Assembly: GCA_028822645.1 (NCBI GenBank) | Contig: JAPKDG010000013.1 | Location: 1 to 48,679 of the forward strand | DNA: 48,679 bases | Direction: 5' to 3' | DNA from: Longimicrobiales bacterium | GTDB lineage: Bacteria > Gemmatimonadota > Gemmatimonadetes > Longimicrobiales > Gaopeijiaceae | Shown here: positions 36,178 through 45,253 of the stretch, in pieces | How the letters are laid out: each line of letters begins with the position of its first letter | Numbering within the stretch: position 1 is the first letter of the stretch | Program-made: the position numbers and the translations under genes | Notes under the pieces: generated by a model | The model's input: only the letters and a program-made list of their open reading frames with translations | The model's database searches: none | What the model was told of the DNA's origin: nothing

Positions 36178-37497
36178 TTATACTCCGGCTACCATGGAAT
36201 CCATAAATTCTTGATTAGTGTCTGTTTTACTCATGCGGTTGAGTAAAAATTCGATAGCCTCTGCCGGAGGCATGTCTGCAAAGAAATTTCGAAGCAAATA
36301 AACACGGTTCAGCTCATTTTGGGAAAGTAGCAATTCTTCTTTCCGGGTTCCCGAGCGATTGATATCGACCGCAGGAAATACTCTTCTATCGGAGATATTT
36401 CTATCGAGAATCAATTCCATATTGCCAGTTCCTTTGAATTCTTCAAAAATCACTTCGTCCATGCGACTACCAGTATCAACCAAAGCAGTTGCAATGATAG
36501 TGAGGGAACCACCCTGGTCTATATTTCTGGCCGCACCAAAGAAGCGTTTCGGTTTCTGAAGAGCTTTGGCGTCCACTCCGCCAGATAGCACTTTTCCTGA
36601 GTGTGGCATGGTGGAATTGAATGCTCTTGCAAGACGGGTAATCGAGTCAAGAAGAATAACGACATCCTTCCCTTGTTCCACAAGTCTTTTTGCCCTTTCT
36701 AGAACCATTCCTGCGACTTGTGTATGCCTTGCAGCTGGCTCATCAAAAGTGGAAGACAAGACGTCTCCATCTACATGTTTTTTCATATCCGTAACTTCTT
36801 CAGGACGCTCATCGATCAGCAGAACCATTAGGTGGACATCTGGGTGGTTGATAGAGATCGAATGCGCAATTTTTTGAAGTAGGACAGTTTTTCCAGCCTT
36901 GGGTGGGGATACGATTAGTCCACGTTGTCCCATTCCAATAGGAGCTACCAGGTCCATCACTCTGGTTGAGAGATCGGGCCCAACAAGCTCTAGGGCGAGC
37001 CTTTGTTCTGGATACCTGGGTCGTAAGTCATCGAATGGCGTTCTGAGTTTTGTGTTGTCGGGGGGTTCGTCATTAATGGTTTCGATTTTTAAGAGTGCTA
37101 AATAGCGTTCGCTACTTTTTGGAGAACGGACTTCACCTACTACGGTATCTCCCGTGTTTAAACTAAATCTTCGTATTTGTGACGGACTCACATAAATATC
37201 ATTTGGACCGCTAAGGTAATTCGAGGCTTGTGATCGAAGAAATCCGTATCCTTCTGAAAGGACCTCGAGGACACCTGTACCCTTTAATTTTTTCTTTTGG
37301 TCTACTAACGCCCGTTCGATTCTAGGAATGAGATCTTTTTTCTGCAGGCCAGTGTAATTGGAAATATTAAGACCTTCAGCGAAATCCCTTAGGTCTCCTA
37401 AGGTGCCCGATCGTATATGTGTGATATCTACATCTTCTCTTTTGCTATTTTCTTGAAAATCGGCCCCGGTGGGGTCGGAACTGGTTGTGTTACTCAA
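36178..37497 (-). CDS. rho: Transcription termination factor Rho
   Basis: This 439-residue RNA helicase ends many transcripts. It has the N-terminal Rho_N helices ([16 protein letters not shown]), a cold-shock-like RNA-binding domain ([30 protein letters not shown]), Walker A SPPKAGKT, Walker [16 protein letters not shown] and the C-terminal secondary RNA-binding site [22 protein letters not shown]. Its TTG start (37495-37497) has a GGAG site about 10 bases upstream on this strand. The 271-bp upstream region holds the inverted repeat at 37611-37626. Confidence 0.96.
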   Translation of the reverse strand: MSNTTSSDPTGADFQENSKREDVDITHIRSGTLGDLRDFAEGLNISNYTGLQKKDLIPRIERALVDQKKKLKGTGVLEVLSEGYGFLRSQASNYLSGPNDIYVSPSQIRRFSLNTGDTVVGEVRSPKSSERYLALLKIETINDEPPDNTKLRTPFDDLRPRYPEQRLALELVGPDLSTRVMDLVAPIGMGQRGLIVSPPKAGKTVLLQKIAHSISINHPDVHLMVLLIDERPEEVTDMKKHVDGDVLSSTFDEPAARHTQVAGMVLERAKRLVEQGKDVVILLDSITRLARAFNSTMPHSGKVLSGGVDAKALQKPKRFFGAARNIDQGGSLTIIATALVDTGSRMDEVIFEEFKGTGNMELILDRNISDRRVFPAVDINRSGTRKEELLLSQNELNRVYLLRNFFADMPPAEAIEFLLNRMSKTDTNQEFMDSMVAGV

Positions 37498-37610
37498 GCC
37501 TTGATACTCCGGTAAAGCATTATGTAGGAGGTCAGTGTTTTAGTATTTAGTAAAACACGTCTTGGTTGATTTGTTTGGGGGAATTATTCAAACTACTGCA
37601 AAAGCATGAA

Positions 37611-37626
37611 CTCGATTGTAATCGAG
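37611..37626. repeat. 6-bp inverted repeat upstream of rho and the Nudix gene
   Basis: CTCGAT (37611-37616) and ATCGAG (37621-37626) pair around TGTA in the divergent region 37498-37768. Nearby GCCCAGGCGGG and GAGGCCCGGCGAG are GC-rich and could fold further. It could be a protein site or part of the rho leader, which is autoregulated in many bacteria. This is suggestive only. Confidence 0.35.
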
Positions 37627-37768
37627 CTGCCCAGGCGGGTCAAGAGAGGCCCGGCGAGTTAGACCATTGTCCATTGAGTAGATTTGTTTTTTGTTTAATG
37701 TATGAGAGGTAACGTCGATTAGCATAAATGCTCGACACGATTTTCCAAAACTGCTGGAGTCTTCACAG

Positions 37769-38248
37769 GTGGTCATTTTAAAAGTTAAAGATGAGTACAG
37801 TGCAGGAGGCGTAGTAGTCAGACGAATAAAAGATTCGATATATCTCCTTTTGATCCTAGATCCCTATGACAATTGGGGGTTACCAAAGGGTCATGTCGAG
37901 CATGGGGAGAGCAATCGAGAAACTGCAGTGAGGGAAGTGATTGAGGAAACGGGGTTACATGAAGTGATGTTGGGTCCAACTTTAGGAACAAGTGATTGGC
38001 ATTACATCAATGCGGGCACTCCTACGCACAAGTACTGCGAGTATTTTCTGATGAGCTCACAAGAAGGGGAAGTCACACCTCAGGTTTCGGAAGGGATTAC
38101 GGATTGTAGATGGTTTCCTGTAGGTGATGTATTGGGTGTCTTAGGGTACAAAAATACTCAACCAGTAATAAAAAGGGCTATAGAGCTCTTGAAATCGGAG
38201 GTTTCCTATGAAATCTTGCAGAAACAGACCCCAGTGAAGTTCATATGA
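37769..38248 (+). CDS. Nudix hydrolase
   Basis: This 159-residue Nudix protein hydrolyses nucleoside diphosphates linked to another group, for example diadenosine polyphosphates, ADP-ribose or damaged nucleotides. The full Nudix box GX5EX7REUXEEXGU is present: G41, E47, R55, E56, E59, E60, G62 (GHVEHGESNRETAVREVIEETGL region). GTG 37769 is the called start with a GGAG about 10 bases before it. It precedes the ferredoxin-NADP reductase by 19 bp. The substrate is not predictable. Confidence 0.88.
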   Translation: MVILKVKDEYSAGGVVVRRIKDSIYLLLILDPYDNWGLPKGHVEHGESNRETAVREVIEETGLHEVMLGPTLGTSDWHYINAGTPTHKYCEYFLMSSQEGEVTPQVSEGITDCRWFPVGDVLGVLGYKNTQPVIKRAIELLKSEVSYEILQKQTPVKFI

Positions 38249-38267
38249 ATTTGCGAGGCAGTCGGAA

Positions 38268-39275
38268 ATGACAAACAATCTTAGAGATATAACAATTATA
38301 GGGGGTGGACCCACAGGGTTGTTCGGAGCATTCTATGCAGGAATGCGTGGATTATCCACTAGAATTGTAGATTCTCTTCCAGATCTCGGCGGTCAACTGA
38401 CAGCCTTATATCCAGAAAAAGACATCTACGATGTTGGTGGAATACCTAAGATTCTTGCAAAAGATTTAGCCAGTGATATGATCGCACAGGGCCTGCAGTT
38501 TGGTGCCGAAGTTTTTTTAGATCAACAGATTACTGATTTGATACCAGACGGAGATAATTTCATTCTTAGAGGACCAGGTGCTGAGTTTGGGACAAGATCT
38601 GTCCTGATTTCAGGGGGCAAGGGGGCTTTTGAACCGAGACACCTGAAATGTCCTGGGTATAGTGAATTTCTTGGAAACGGTGTTCATTATACACTTAGGG
38701 ATCCGAAGGAACTACAAAACAAAAAAGTTTTAATTGTAGGGGGGGGAGACTCAGCACTCGACTGGATGTTGGCTTTAAAAGACATTGCTGGACAGATCAC
38801 ATTGATTCATCGGAGGGAGGACTTCCGGGCTCACGAGGACTCCGTTCGAAAATTGCAAGAAGCGGTGGTGTCAGGAGTAGTTGACTTGAAGACGTTTCAT
38901 GAAGTTCGGGAGATACATGGTGTAGATGAGTTTGAGAGCGTTACAATATTCGACAATAAATCCGACAAGGATTCCACACTTGAGGTGGATATCATTCTCT
39001 GTCTACTTGGTTTTAAGCCCGACTTAGGGCCGATTAAATCCTGGGGTTTAGACTTGAATAAAAATAGGATATTGGTCAACTCATTGATGGCGACTTCGAA
39101 GCTGGGTGTGTATGCTGCGGGGGATTTAGTGTCTTATCCAGGAAAACTTGATCTTATAGCGACAGGATTTTCAGAAGCTGCAATAGCAGTTAATAATGTC
39201 GTTTGCCACCTAGATCCAGAAGCAAGAGTTAATCCTGGACACTCCACTAATCTAAAGATCTTCAAGGATAAGTAA
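38268..39275 (+). CDS. Ferredoxin/flavodoxin-NADP+ reductase (TrxR-like type)
   Basis: This 335-residue FAD enzyme belongs to the TrxR-like ferredoxin-NADP reductases and swaps electrons between NADPH and ferredoxin or flavodoxin. FAD motif GGGPTGLFGAFYAG lies at the N-terminus, and the second dinucleotide motif is VGGGDSALDW, followed by the HRREDFRAHE segment. No redox CxxC is present between these, which separates it from true thioredoxin reductases. ATG 38268 is the start, 19 bp after the Nudix gene. It might supply electrons to ferredoxin-dependent radical SAM enzymes such as the one at 29438, which is inference only. Confidence 0.88.
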   Translation: MTNNLRDITIIGGGPTGLFGAFYAGMRGLSTRIVDSLPDLGGQLTALYPEKDIYDVGGIPKILAKDLASDMIAQGLQFGAEVFLDQQITDLIPDGDNFILRGPGAEFGTRSVLISGGKGAFEPRHLKCPGYSEFLGNGVHYTLRDPKELQNKKVLIVGGGDSALDWMLALKDIAGQITLIHRREDFRAHEDSVRKLQEAVVSGVVDLKTFHEVREIHGVDEFESVTIFDNKSDKDSTLEVDIILCLLGFKPDLGPIKSWGLDLNKNRILVNSLMATSKLGVYAAGDLVSYPGKLDLIATGFSEAAIAVNNVVCHLDPEARVNPGHSTNLKIFKDK

Positions 39276-39354
39276 GGAAAACTTGAGGAATTAATATTTA
39301 GTTAATTATAGGTGTTGGTTTCAATTTGTATACTTGTATAAAGGCTGAGTGAAT

Positions 39355-40332
39355 ATGTCAGAATATTCTAGGGAACAGATAGTGATAATTGGCTCTGGTC
39401 CAGCGGCATGGACTGGAGCGATATATGCTGCTCGTGCGAATCTTTCTCCAGTGGTGATTGAGGGGGTTGGTAGTCGTACTATGATTCCAGGAGGCCAGCT
39501 TATGTTTACTACTGAAGTTGAAAATTATCCAGGGTTTCCAGATGGTGTGACTGGTCCGAAAATGATGTCAGATTTCAGGGAACAGGCCCTACGTTTTGAG
39601 ACAAGAGTGCTAGCTGAAGATGTTGTATCTGTAAATTTCTCCAATCCTCTTCTTTCATTGAGCACTAACATGGGTAGGGTTGTCGAAGCCGATACTATTG
39701 TTATAGCGACTGGGGCGAATGCTCAATGGATTGGGCTCGAAAATGAGCAACGTCTGGCCCAGAGTGGCGGCGGGGTTTCTGCCTGCGCAGTCTGTGATGG
39801 CGCCCTTCCACATTTTAGAGATAAAATCATAGCAATTGTGGGCGGTGGGGATAGTGCTATGGAAGACGCTCTATATATGGCAAAGTTCGCAAAACAGGTG
39901 GTGGTAATCCACAGGAGAGATGAATTAAGAGCTTCTAAAATCATGCAAGAGAGAGCCTTCGCAGAAGAGAAAATTAGGTTCGAGTGGAACAAAGTCGTGG
40001 AGGATGTTTTGGGAGAAGAAGTGATCAGTGCGGTCCTGTTAAGAGATGCGCTAACAGGAGACAGGAGTGAGCTTGAAGTTGGAGGGCTGTTCGTAGCCAT
40101 TGGTCATACTCCTAACACAGGGTTTTTAGAGGGCCAAGTGGATCTAAAACCCAACGGATTCATTCAGATGCCAACCCCGTGGCGAACTGAGACATCTGTC
40201 CCAGGAGTCTTTGCTGCTGGAGATGTCATGGATGACTACTACAAACAAGCTGTAACGGCTGCGGGCACAGGATGTATGGCTGCCTTAGAGGCGGAGCGCT
40301 GGCTGGCCCATGGAGGGACAAAGAGAATTTGA
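39355..40332 (+). CDS. trxB: Thioredoxin reductase
   Basis: This 325-residue FAD/NADPH enzyme reduces thioredoxin. Seen are GSGPAAWTGAIYAARANL, the redox-active CAVCDG (C144, C147), GGGDSAMEDALYMAKFAKQV for NADPH and the C-terminal GVFAAGDVMDDYYKQAVTAAGTG. ATG 39355 is preferred over GTG 39349. A TTGGTT/TATAAA pair 16 bases apart at 39315-39342 could be a promoter close to the start codon. It lies downstream of the ferredoxin reductase by about 80 bp and would support the peroxidase systems in this region. Confidence 0.94.
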   Translation: MSEYSREQIVIIGSGPAAWTGAIYAARANLSPVVIEGVGSRTMIPGGQLMFTTEVENYPGFPDGVTGPKMMSDFREQALRFETRVLAEDVVSVNFSNPLLSLSTNMGRVVEADTIVIATGANAQWIGLENEQRLAQSGGGVSACAVCDGALPHFRDKIIAIVGGGDSAMEDALYMAKFAKQVVVIHRRDELRASKIMQERAFAEEKIRFEWNKVVEDVLGEEVISAVLLRDALTGDRSELEVGGLFVAIGHTPNTGFLEGQVDLKPNGFIQMPTPWRTETSVPGVFAAGDVMDDYYKQAVTAAGTGCMAALEAERWLAHGGTKRI

Positions 40333-40357
40333 ATCGAATGGCCTAATGATCTCGAGT

Positions 40358-41077
40358 TCAGGAAATGGTTGATCCTCCATCTACCACTATGGTTTGTCCG
40401 GTAATATTTGGAGAATCAACAAGAAACATTATGGTTTGAATTACATCCTCTACTGTTCCAGCACGCTTGAGTACGGTTTTAGTAACTTCTTCTTTATATT
40501 TTTCGTGATCCATACCTTCAGGAGGAAGCACCAATCCTGGGGCTACAGCGTTAACTCGAACATGAGGTCCTAGTGCCATGGCTTGAATTCGAGTAAGGTG
40601 CATTAAGCCGGCTTTTGCTAGAGAGTGGTGAGCATATGAAATCCTAGGGCTGAGGCCCATGTGATCTGCAATATTTATTACTGAGCCGAGGGATTCTGTT
40701 AGCATGCTACCGAATTCTTTTACTAGTAAATGAGGGGCCCTAAGGTTAACTGCGATGACTTTATCCCACTCTTCGCAAGTTATATCCAGCAGAGATGTGG
40801 AGTAAAAATTGGCTGCATTGTTAACTAAAAGATCCAGCCTCTGAAAGTTCTTCCGGAAGGCTGATCCCATATTTTTAACGGTCTCTGGAAGAGATAGATC
40901 TCCTTCCAGGAGTAATATTTTTCGGCCCTCTGCTCTGAGACGATTTTGTAAGTTCTTGGCGGGCTCCTCAGACGAGTTGTAACTTATAGCTAGATCGTAG
41001 CCAGCCTTTGCAAGGGCGATTGAAATGGCACGCCCAACACGAACGGAACCGCCTGTAATCAGAGCAACTCGAGACAT
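40358..41077 (-). CDS. Short-chain dehydrogenase/reductase, pteridine reductase-like, catalytic Tyr replaced
   Basis: This 239-residue SDR has the cofactor motif TGGSVRVGRAIS and DLLVNNAANF, most like PTR1/FolM-type pteridine reductases. The segment INIADHMGLSPRISYAHHSLAKAG has D138 where those enzymes carry an aspartate, K155 and, in the position of the catalytic tyrosine, H151; Y148 is three residues earlier. It may be altered in mechanism or specificity. It starts divergently 86 bp from a second SDR at 41164. Family assignment is firm and function is open. Confidence 0.75.
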   Translation of the reverse strand: MSRVALITGGSVRVGRAISIALAKAGYDLAISYNSSEEPAKNLQNRLRAEGRKILLLEGDLSLPETVKNMGSAFRKNFQRLDLLVNNAANFYSTSLLDITCEEWDKVIAVNLRAPHLLVKEFGSMLTESLGSVINIADHMGLSPRISYAHHSLAKAGLMHLTRIQAMALGPHVRVNAVAPGLVLPPEGMDHEKYKEEVTKTVLKRAGTVEDVIQTIMFLVDSPNITGQTIVVDGGSTIS

Positions 41078-41163
41078 GAGTGAAACCTATAGTTCGGATT
41101 GTCTGTGGCAAGGTAGCAGATTTATTAAGGCTCTCTTTTGAGAGTGAAAAAGGAGGAGGATCT

Positions 41164-41871
41164 ATGGACTTGGTAGGCAAGACGTGTCTCGTTACCGGAA
41201 GCAGCCGAGGTATTGGTTACTCTATAGCCGAATCACTCTGCCAAGCTGGAGCGAATGTAGTGGTTAACGCGAGGAGCATTGACGATGTTCATAGGGTTGC
41301 CAATAAGTTGGATCAGCGGAGTCCAGGAAGAGTGCTTGGCGTAGCGTCAGATATTAGCCTCCCTGAGGGGTGTGCGAATGTAATCTCAAGTGTTGTGGAT
41401 GAGTTTGGACAATTGGACGTGCTTATTAACAATGCAGGGGTTGGGATTTTTGAATCGATAGAAGAATTGTCGATAGAAAATTGGAAAGCTCAGATAGATA
41501 CTAATTTGTTAGGAGCTTTCGTTTGCTCGCAGTTAGCTGTTCCTCACTTACTGAAGACGGAGGGGTGGATCATAAACGTGGGGTCACTAGCTTGTCGTCA
41601 TCCTTTTGCGGGAGGTACGGGCTATAATGCGAGTAAGTTTGGTTTGTTGGGAATGACGGAAGCGATGATGCTGGATCTCCGTTCGAAGGGGATTAGGGTG
41701 AGTATCATTATGCCTGGGACTGTCGACACTTCTTTCTTTGGGGGTGATAGCAAGAAATGGGCTTTAACTTCTGATGACGTAGCATCGGCGACCTTGCATC
41801 TTCTCTCTTATCCAAAGAACGCTCATCCGAGTAGGATTGAGATGAGGCCAAGTCAGCCACGATCCGCTTGA
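41164..41871 (+). CDS. Short-chain dehydrogenase/reductase
   Basis: This 235-residue SDR has TGSSRGIGYSIAESL (NAD(P) site), NNAGVGIF, the catalytic serine region NVGSLACRHPFAGG and YNASKFG with the Tyr and Lys of the family. It is a complete catalytic set. The ATG 41164 has the strong site GGAGGAGGA upstream and is preferred to the longer reading from 41080, which overlaps the divergent SDR promoter region. The substrate is unknown. It lies 167 bp upstream of fumC on the same strand. Confidence 0.85.
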   Translation: MDLVGKTCLVTGSSRGIGYSIAESLCQAGANVVVNARSIDDVHRVANKLDQRSPGRVLGVASDISLPEGCANVISSVVDEFGQLDVLINNAGVGIFESIEELSIENWKAQIDTNLLGAFVCSQLAVPHLLKTEGWIINVGSLACRHPFAGGTGYNASKFGLLGMTEAMMLDLRSKGIRVSIIMPGTVDTSFFGGDSKKWALTSDDVASATLHLLSYPKNAHPSRIEMRPSQPRSA

Positions 41872-41876
41872 GGACC

Positions 41877-41892
41877 AGCTTAGAAAAGCTGA
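41877..41892. repeat. 6-bp inverted repeat after the SDR gene
   Basis: CAGCTT (41877-41882) and AAGCTG (41887-41892) pair around AGAA just after the SDR stop. There is no T-run, so termination is unlikely to be strong. Confidence 0.35.
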
Positions 41893-42038
41893 ATAGCAGG
41901 AAAAACCTAAAATAGAAATAGCAAATTGAATCGATAAGTCAAAGAATTCCTCTTGCCTTCTTGTAACTTTGGGAAGAGGAATTAGACTAATGTAAGTGGC
42001 AGTACGTGTGTTTAGAGTCTGCAAACTAAGAGGCGAAA

Positions 42039-43427
42039 ATGTCTGAGAAGTATCGCATAGAAAAAGATTCGCTTGGCGAAGTCCAAGTACCCTTCGATGC
42101 TCTATATGGAGCTCAAACTCAAAGGGCTTTAGAGAACTTCCCCATCAGTGGATATCGTTTTAGCAGGAGGTTCATTCAGGCTTTAGGGCTGATAAAACAA
42201 TGCGCAGCGACGGTCAACGAAGAGTTGGGCTACATCGACCCTACTCTAGCAGGCGCGATAGTAAAAGCGTCTAGCGAAGTAGCTGATGGTGAATGGGACG
42301 AAGCGTTCGTTTTGGATATTTACCAGACTGGTTCAGGCACCTCAACTAATATGAATGCTAATGAAGTGATTGCGCGACGCGCCAATCAACTACTTAAAGA
42401 TGATTCGGTCCATCCTAATGATCATGTCAATTTCGGACAGTCATCTAATGACGTTATCCCCTCGGCCATCCATATTGCAGCGCGAATCTCATTAGAACTC
42501 GATTTGATCCCCGCATTGGCTCATCTGAAAGATGCTCTGTCTCTGAAAGCAGAGGAATTTGATCACGTGGTCAAGTCGGGTAGAACCCATTTGATGGATG
42601 CCACCCCAGTGCGTCTGGGACAACAATTTGGTGGGTATGCACATCAAATGCACAAGGGTATCCAGAGGGTGAATTCCGGCTCGGAGGAACTGATAGAGTT
42701 GGCGCTGGGGGGCACTGCAGTTGGCACGGGCATTAATACGCATCCAGAGTTTGCGAAGCGTACAATCGCTCTAATATCAGAAAAGCTTTCATTGGATTTC
42801 TGCGAAGCAGAAAATCATTTTGAGGCTCAGGCTGCCAAAGATGCTATCGTGCAACTGTCTGGTTGTCTCAATACTGTAGCAACCAGCTATTTCAAGATAG
42901 CAGACGATCTTCGGTGGCTGGCGAGTGGGCCAACTTCTGGTCTCAGCGAAATTCAACTACCAGCTATTCAGCCTGGAAGTTCGATTATGCCCGGGAAGGT
43001 TAATCCAGTGATGTCTGAAGCGATGATGATGGTGGCAGCAAGAGTCATGGGCAATCATACCACAACGACCATAGCCGGTCAGAGGGGCAATTTTGAGTTG
43101 AATGTCACGATGCCAGTCCTGGCTTATACCACGCTAGAGTCGATCAAGCTTCTTGCTAATATGGCACGTGTATTCGCTGATCGTTGTGTAAAAGGGATTA
43201 CGGTCAACGAACAAAGGACAAAGGAGCTTTTAGAGAAAAATCCTTCCATAGCGACTGCACTGAATACCTTCATTGGTTATGACAAAGCCTCCGAAGTCGC
43301 AAAAGAAGCTGTCCGGGACGGAGTTTCAGTCAGGGAGATAGTGCGACGCCATAACCTGATAGACCCTGACAAGATAGATGATGCGCTAGATGTACGGAAA
43401 ATGACTGAACCAGGCCTGCCCGAATGA
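42039..43427 (+). CDS. fumC: Class II fumarate hydratase
   Basis: FumC converts fumarate to malate in the TCA cycle without an Fe-S cluster. The signature PGSSIMPGKVNPVMSEA is complete, and the substrate segments GSGTSTNMNANEV and SGRTHLMDATPVRLGQ are intact. The length of 462 residues is normal. ATG 42039 has GAGG 7 bases upstream. It is followed by an endonuclease IV gene after 39 bp. Confidence 0.95.
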   Translation: MSEKYRIEKDSLGEVQVPFDALYGAQTQRALENFPISGYRFSRRFIQALGLIKQCAATVNEELGYIDPTLAGAIVKASSEVADGEWDEAFVLDIYQTGSGTSTNMNANEVIARRANQLLKDDSVHPNDHVNFGQSSNDVIPSAIHIAARISLELDLIPALAHLKDALSLKAEEFDHVVKSGRTHLMDATPVRLGQQFGGYAHQMHKGIQRVNSGSEELIELALGGTAVGTGINTHPEFAKRTIALISEKLSLDFCEAENHFEAQAAKDAIVQLSGCLNTVATSYFKIADDLRWLASGPTSGLSEIQLPAIQPGSSIMPGKVNPVMSEAMMMVAARVMGNHTTTTIAGQRGNFELNVTMPVLAYTTLESIKLLANMARVFADRCVKGITVNEQRTKELLEKNPSIATALNTFIGYDKASEVAKEAVRDGVSVREIVRRHNLIDPDKIDDALDVRKMTEPGLPE

Positions 43428-43466
43428 GATCATCTCCCAGTACCGACTATAAAAAAGAGAGGACTT

Positions 43467-44495
43467 ATGTCGGATGAGTTGGGTGCACATGTTTCGGCGG
43501 AGGGGGGAGTACAAAATTGTCCTTCTCGGGCTACTGATATCGAGGCAAAATGTATACAGCTTTTCACCAAACAAGCCCAACGATGGAATGAGCCGACCCT
43601 GAATAAAGATACAATTATACAATTTTTGGATGAAAGGGAATCACATGCGCTGGACTTCGTGGGAGCTCATGATTCTTACTTGATCAATCTTTCCTCTCCC
43701 AATTCAGAAAGTTGGGAGAAATCCAGGGAATCTTTTCAAGCAGAGCTAGAGCGATCCACATCCCTTCAGCTTGACTTTGTAGTTACACACCCAGGAAATG
43801 CCACAGAAATTTCGGCGAATAAACCTGAGAACAATGAACGTCGACAGGGTCTAAAGGACGCTCAGACAGAGATGGGACGAGTCCAGAAAAAAATTGATGC
43901 AACATCAGACGATTCGGCTAAAGCTCAACTCAAGGAAGAAAAAAAGCTGATAGAAATAAAGCGGAAAGAGCTATTAGAATTTGGGGGAGACCTTCAAAGA
44001 GGGATAGAACTGAATGCTTTGGGAATCACTTCGGCCTTGGAAGCAGTACCCAAGGGTACAAAGGTGCTATTGGAGTTAACCGCAGGTAGTGGCACTAGTA
44101 TAGGAGGCAATTTCGAGTATTTAGCAAAAATCAGAGAATTCATCCCTCTTGCATTAAAAGATAGAGTAGGTTTTTGTTTCGATACTTGTCACGGCTATTC
44201 AGCAGGGTATGATTTAGTTGACGATTATGATGGGGTCTGGAATCAATTTGACAGTATCCTTGGAATTGAAAACTTGGGTCTTATTCATATGAATGACTCA
44301 CAGCACCCATTTCTCTCTCACAAGGATAGGCATCAAAATATTGGAGATGGATCCCTTGGAAAGGGTCCTTTTAGGAAAATAATGACCGATCCTAGACTGA
44401 ATCGGGTGCCTAAAATTTTAGAAACACCTAAAGGTGGTGATCCAGTGGTGTCCGATATGCACAATCTTAGTCTCTTGAGGTCATTCAGGAAGTGA
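43467..44495 (+). CDS. nfo: Endonuclease IV-like (Nfo family) with a charged helical insertion
   Basis: This TIM-barrel AP endonuclease (342 residues, usual about 280) acts at abasic DNA sites. All nine expected zinc ligands can be placed: H68, H108, E203, D239, H242, H274, D287, H289 and E319. Between H108 and E203, residues about 120-172 form a highly charged helical stretch (RRQGLKDAQTEMGRVQKKI, KEEKKLIEIKRKELLEF) that normal Nfo lacks. It may be a coiled coil that alters DNA or partner binding. ATG 43467 follows GAGAGG. Located between fumC and a 352-base gene-free region. Confidence 0.85.
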   Translation: MSDELGAHVSAEGGVQNCPSRATDIEAKCIQLFTKQAQRWNEPTLNKDTIIQFLDERESHALDFVGAHDSYLINLSSPNSESWEKSRESFQAELERSTSLQLDFVVTHPGNATEISANKPENNERRQGLKDAQTEMGRVQKKIDATSDDSAKAQLKEEKKLIEIKRKELLEFGGDLQRGIELNALGITSALEAVPKGTKVLLELTAGSGTSIGGNFEYLAKIREFIPLALKDRVGFCFDTCHGYSAGYDLVDDYDGVWNQFDSILGIENLGLIHMNDSQHPFLSHKDRHQNIGDGSLGKGPFRKIMTDPRLNRVPKILETPKGGDPVVSDMHNLSLLRSFRK

Positions 44496-44847
44496 ACTCA
44501 ATAACTCCAAGGCATTGCAAAATTGATCGTTAGATGTTCATATGCTGGTTGTATGCAAGAGGGCTACATTTATTGAGCTAACACCCGTGAAGTCGGGGCT
44601 TGCTTTCTTGGTTGACGCCACGCCTTTAGAGGAGGAAGGTGGATGCCGAGTTGGAGTCACAATCTCTGTCCCTGAGCTTCAATAAACAGCTTGCTTGTAT
44701 GCAGCTCTTAAGGGGGGCTGGAGGACACCTTCCTCTGGCCCCTTGAGCCTCATCTGAAGTTATACTAGAATTTTGACATAGTCGCTTAAAGGATCCGTCC
44801 AGAATTCATAAGAACAAAAAATTTGGTTGTGATAAGGATTATTCGAT
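44496..44847. other. 352-bp gene-free region with an extended hairpin
   Basis: No plausible ORF is present. A long imperfect hairpin at 44705-44749 pairs CTC and AAGGGG on the left with CCCCTT and GAG on the right, then GAGGA with TCCTC around a small loop. GC-rich motifs also occur at about 44590-44665. There is no T-run. It could be a structured RNA or the leader of the CopC-like gene at 44848. No known riboswitch consensus was recognised. Confidence 0.4.
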
Positions 44848-45243
44848 ATGAAAATCATGAAATACGTTTCTTCTGTTGCCCTCTTGGTTCTTATCACAAG
44901 TGCCTTTTCTTCCTCCAAATACTCTCAGGATTTCTACCATTTTGGAATTGCTAAATCTGCTCCGGCCAAAGACGCTAATGTTGAGTCAGTTTCTCAGATA
45001 AGCATCTGGTTCACTCAGGTTCCCCAGGACAACTCTGTATCTATTAGGTTGGTCGATGCCTACGGGTCTCTTGTTACAGACGTAAATTTCGAAACAGATC
45101 AAACATCCGCGACACTATTCACGGCAGTTTTAGAACGTGCACTGGCATCTGGTCGTTATAAGGTGGCTTGGCGTGGAATAGGGCAGGATGGCCACCCGGT
45201 CATTGGGGACTACATTTTCACGGTATCTGAGAGTAGTTTTTGA
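44848..45243 (+). CDS. copC: CopC domain-containing periplasmic protein
   Basis: This 131-residue exported protein has a signal peptide (MKIMKYVSSVALLVLITSAFSSS) and a CopC-like beta-sandwich: HFGIAKSAPAKDANVESVSQISIWFTQVPQ, then SGRYKVAWRGIGQDGHPVIGDYIFTV. CopC binds copper in the periplasm and hands it to or from CopD. The early histidine and the GHPVIGDYIF strand with its H are kept; the methionine-rich copper site of some homologues is absent. It ends 10 bp before the CopD start. Confidence 0.75.
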   Translation: MKIMKYVSSVALLVLITSAFSSSKYSQDFYHFGIAKSAPAKDANVESVSQISIWFTQVPQDNSVSIRLVDAYGSLVTDVNFETDQTSATLFTAVLERALASGRYKVAWRGIGQDGHPVIGDYIFTVSESSF

Positions 45244-45253
45244 AGAATCGTCA

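Noticed and set aside
39315-39342. Possible promoter TTGGTT/TATAAA before trxB.
   Set aside because: It leaves almost no leader before the start codon, so it was mentioned only within the trxB entry.
45188-45253. Upstream extension of the CopD reading frame starting at ATG 45188.
   Set aside because: It overlaps the CopC gene by 56 bases and gives an unlikely N-terminus; GTG 45254 fits better.
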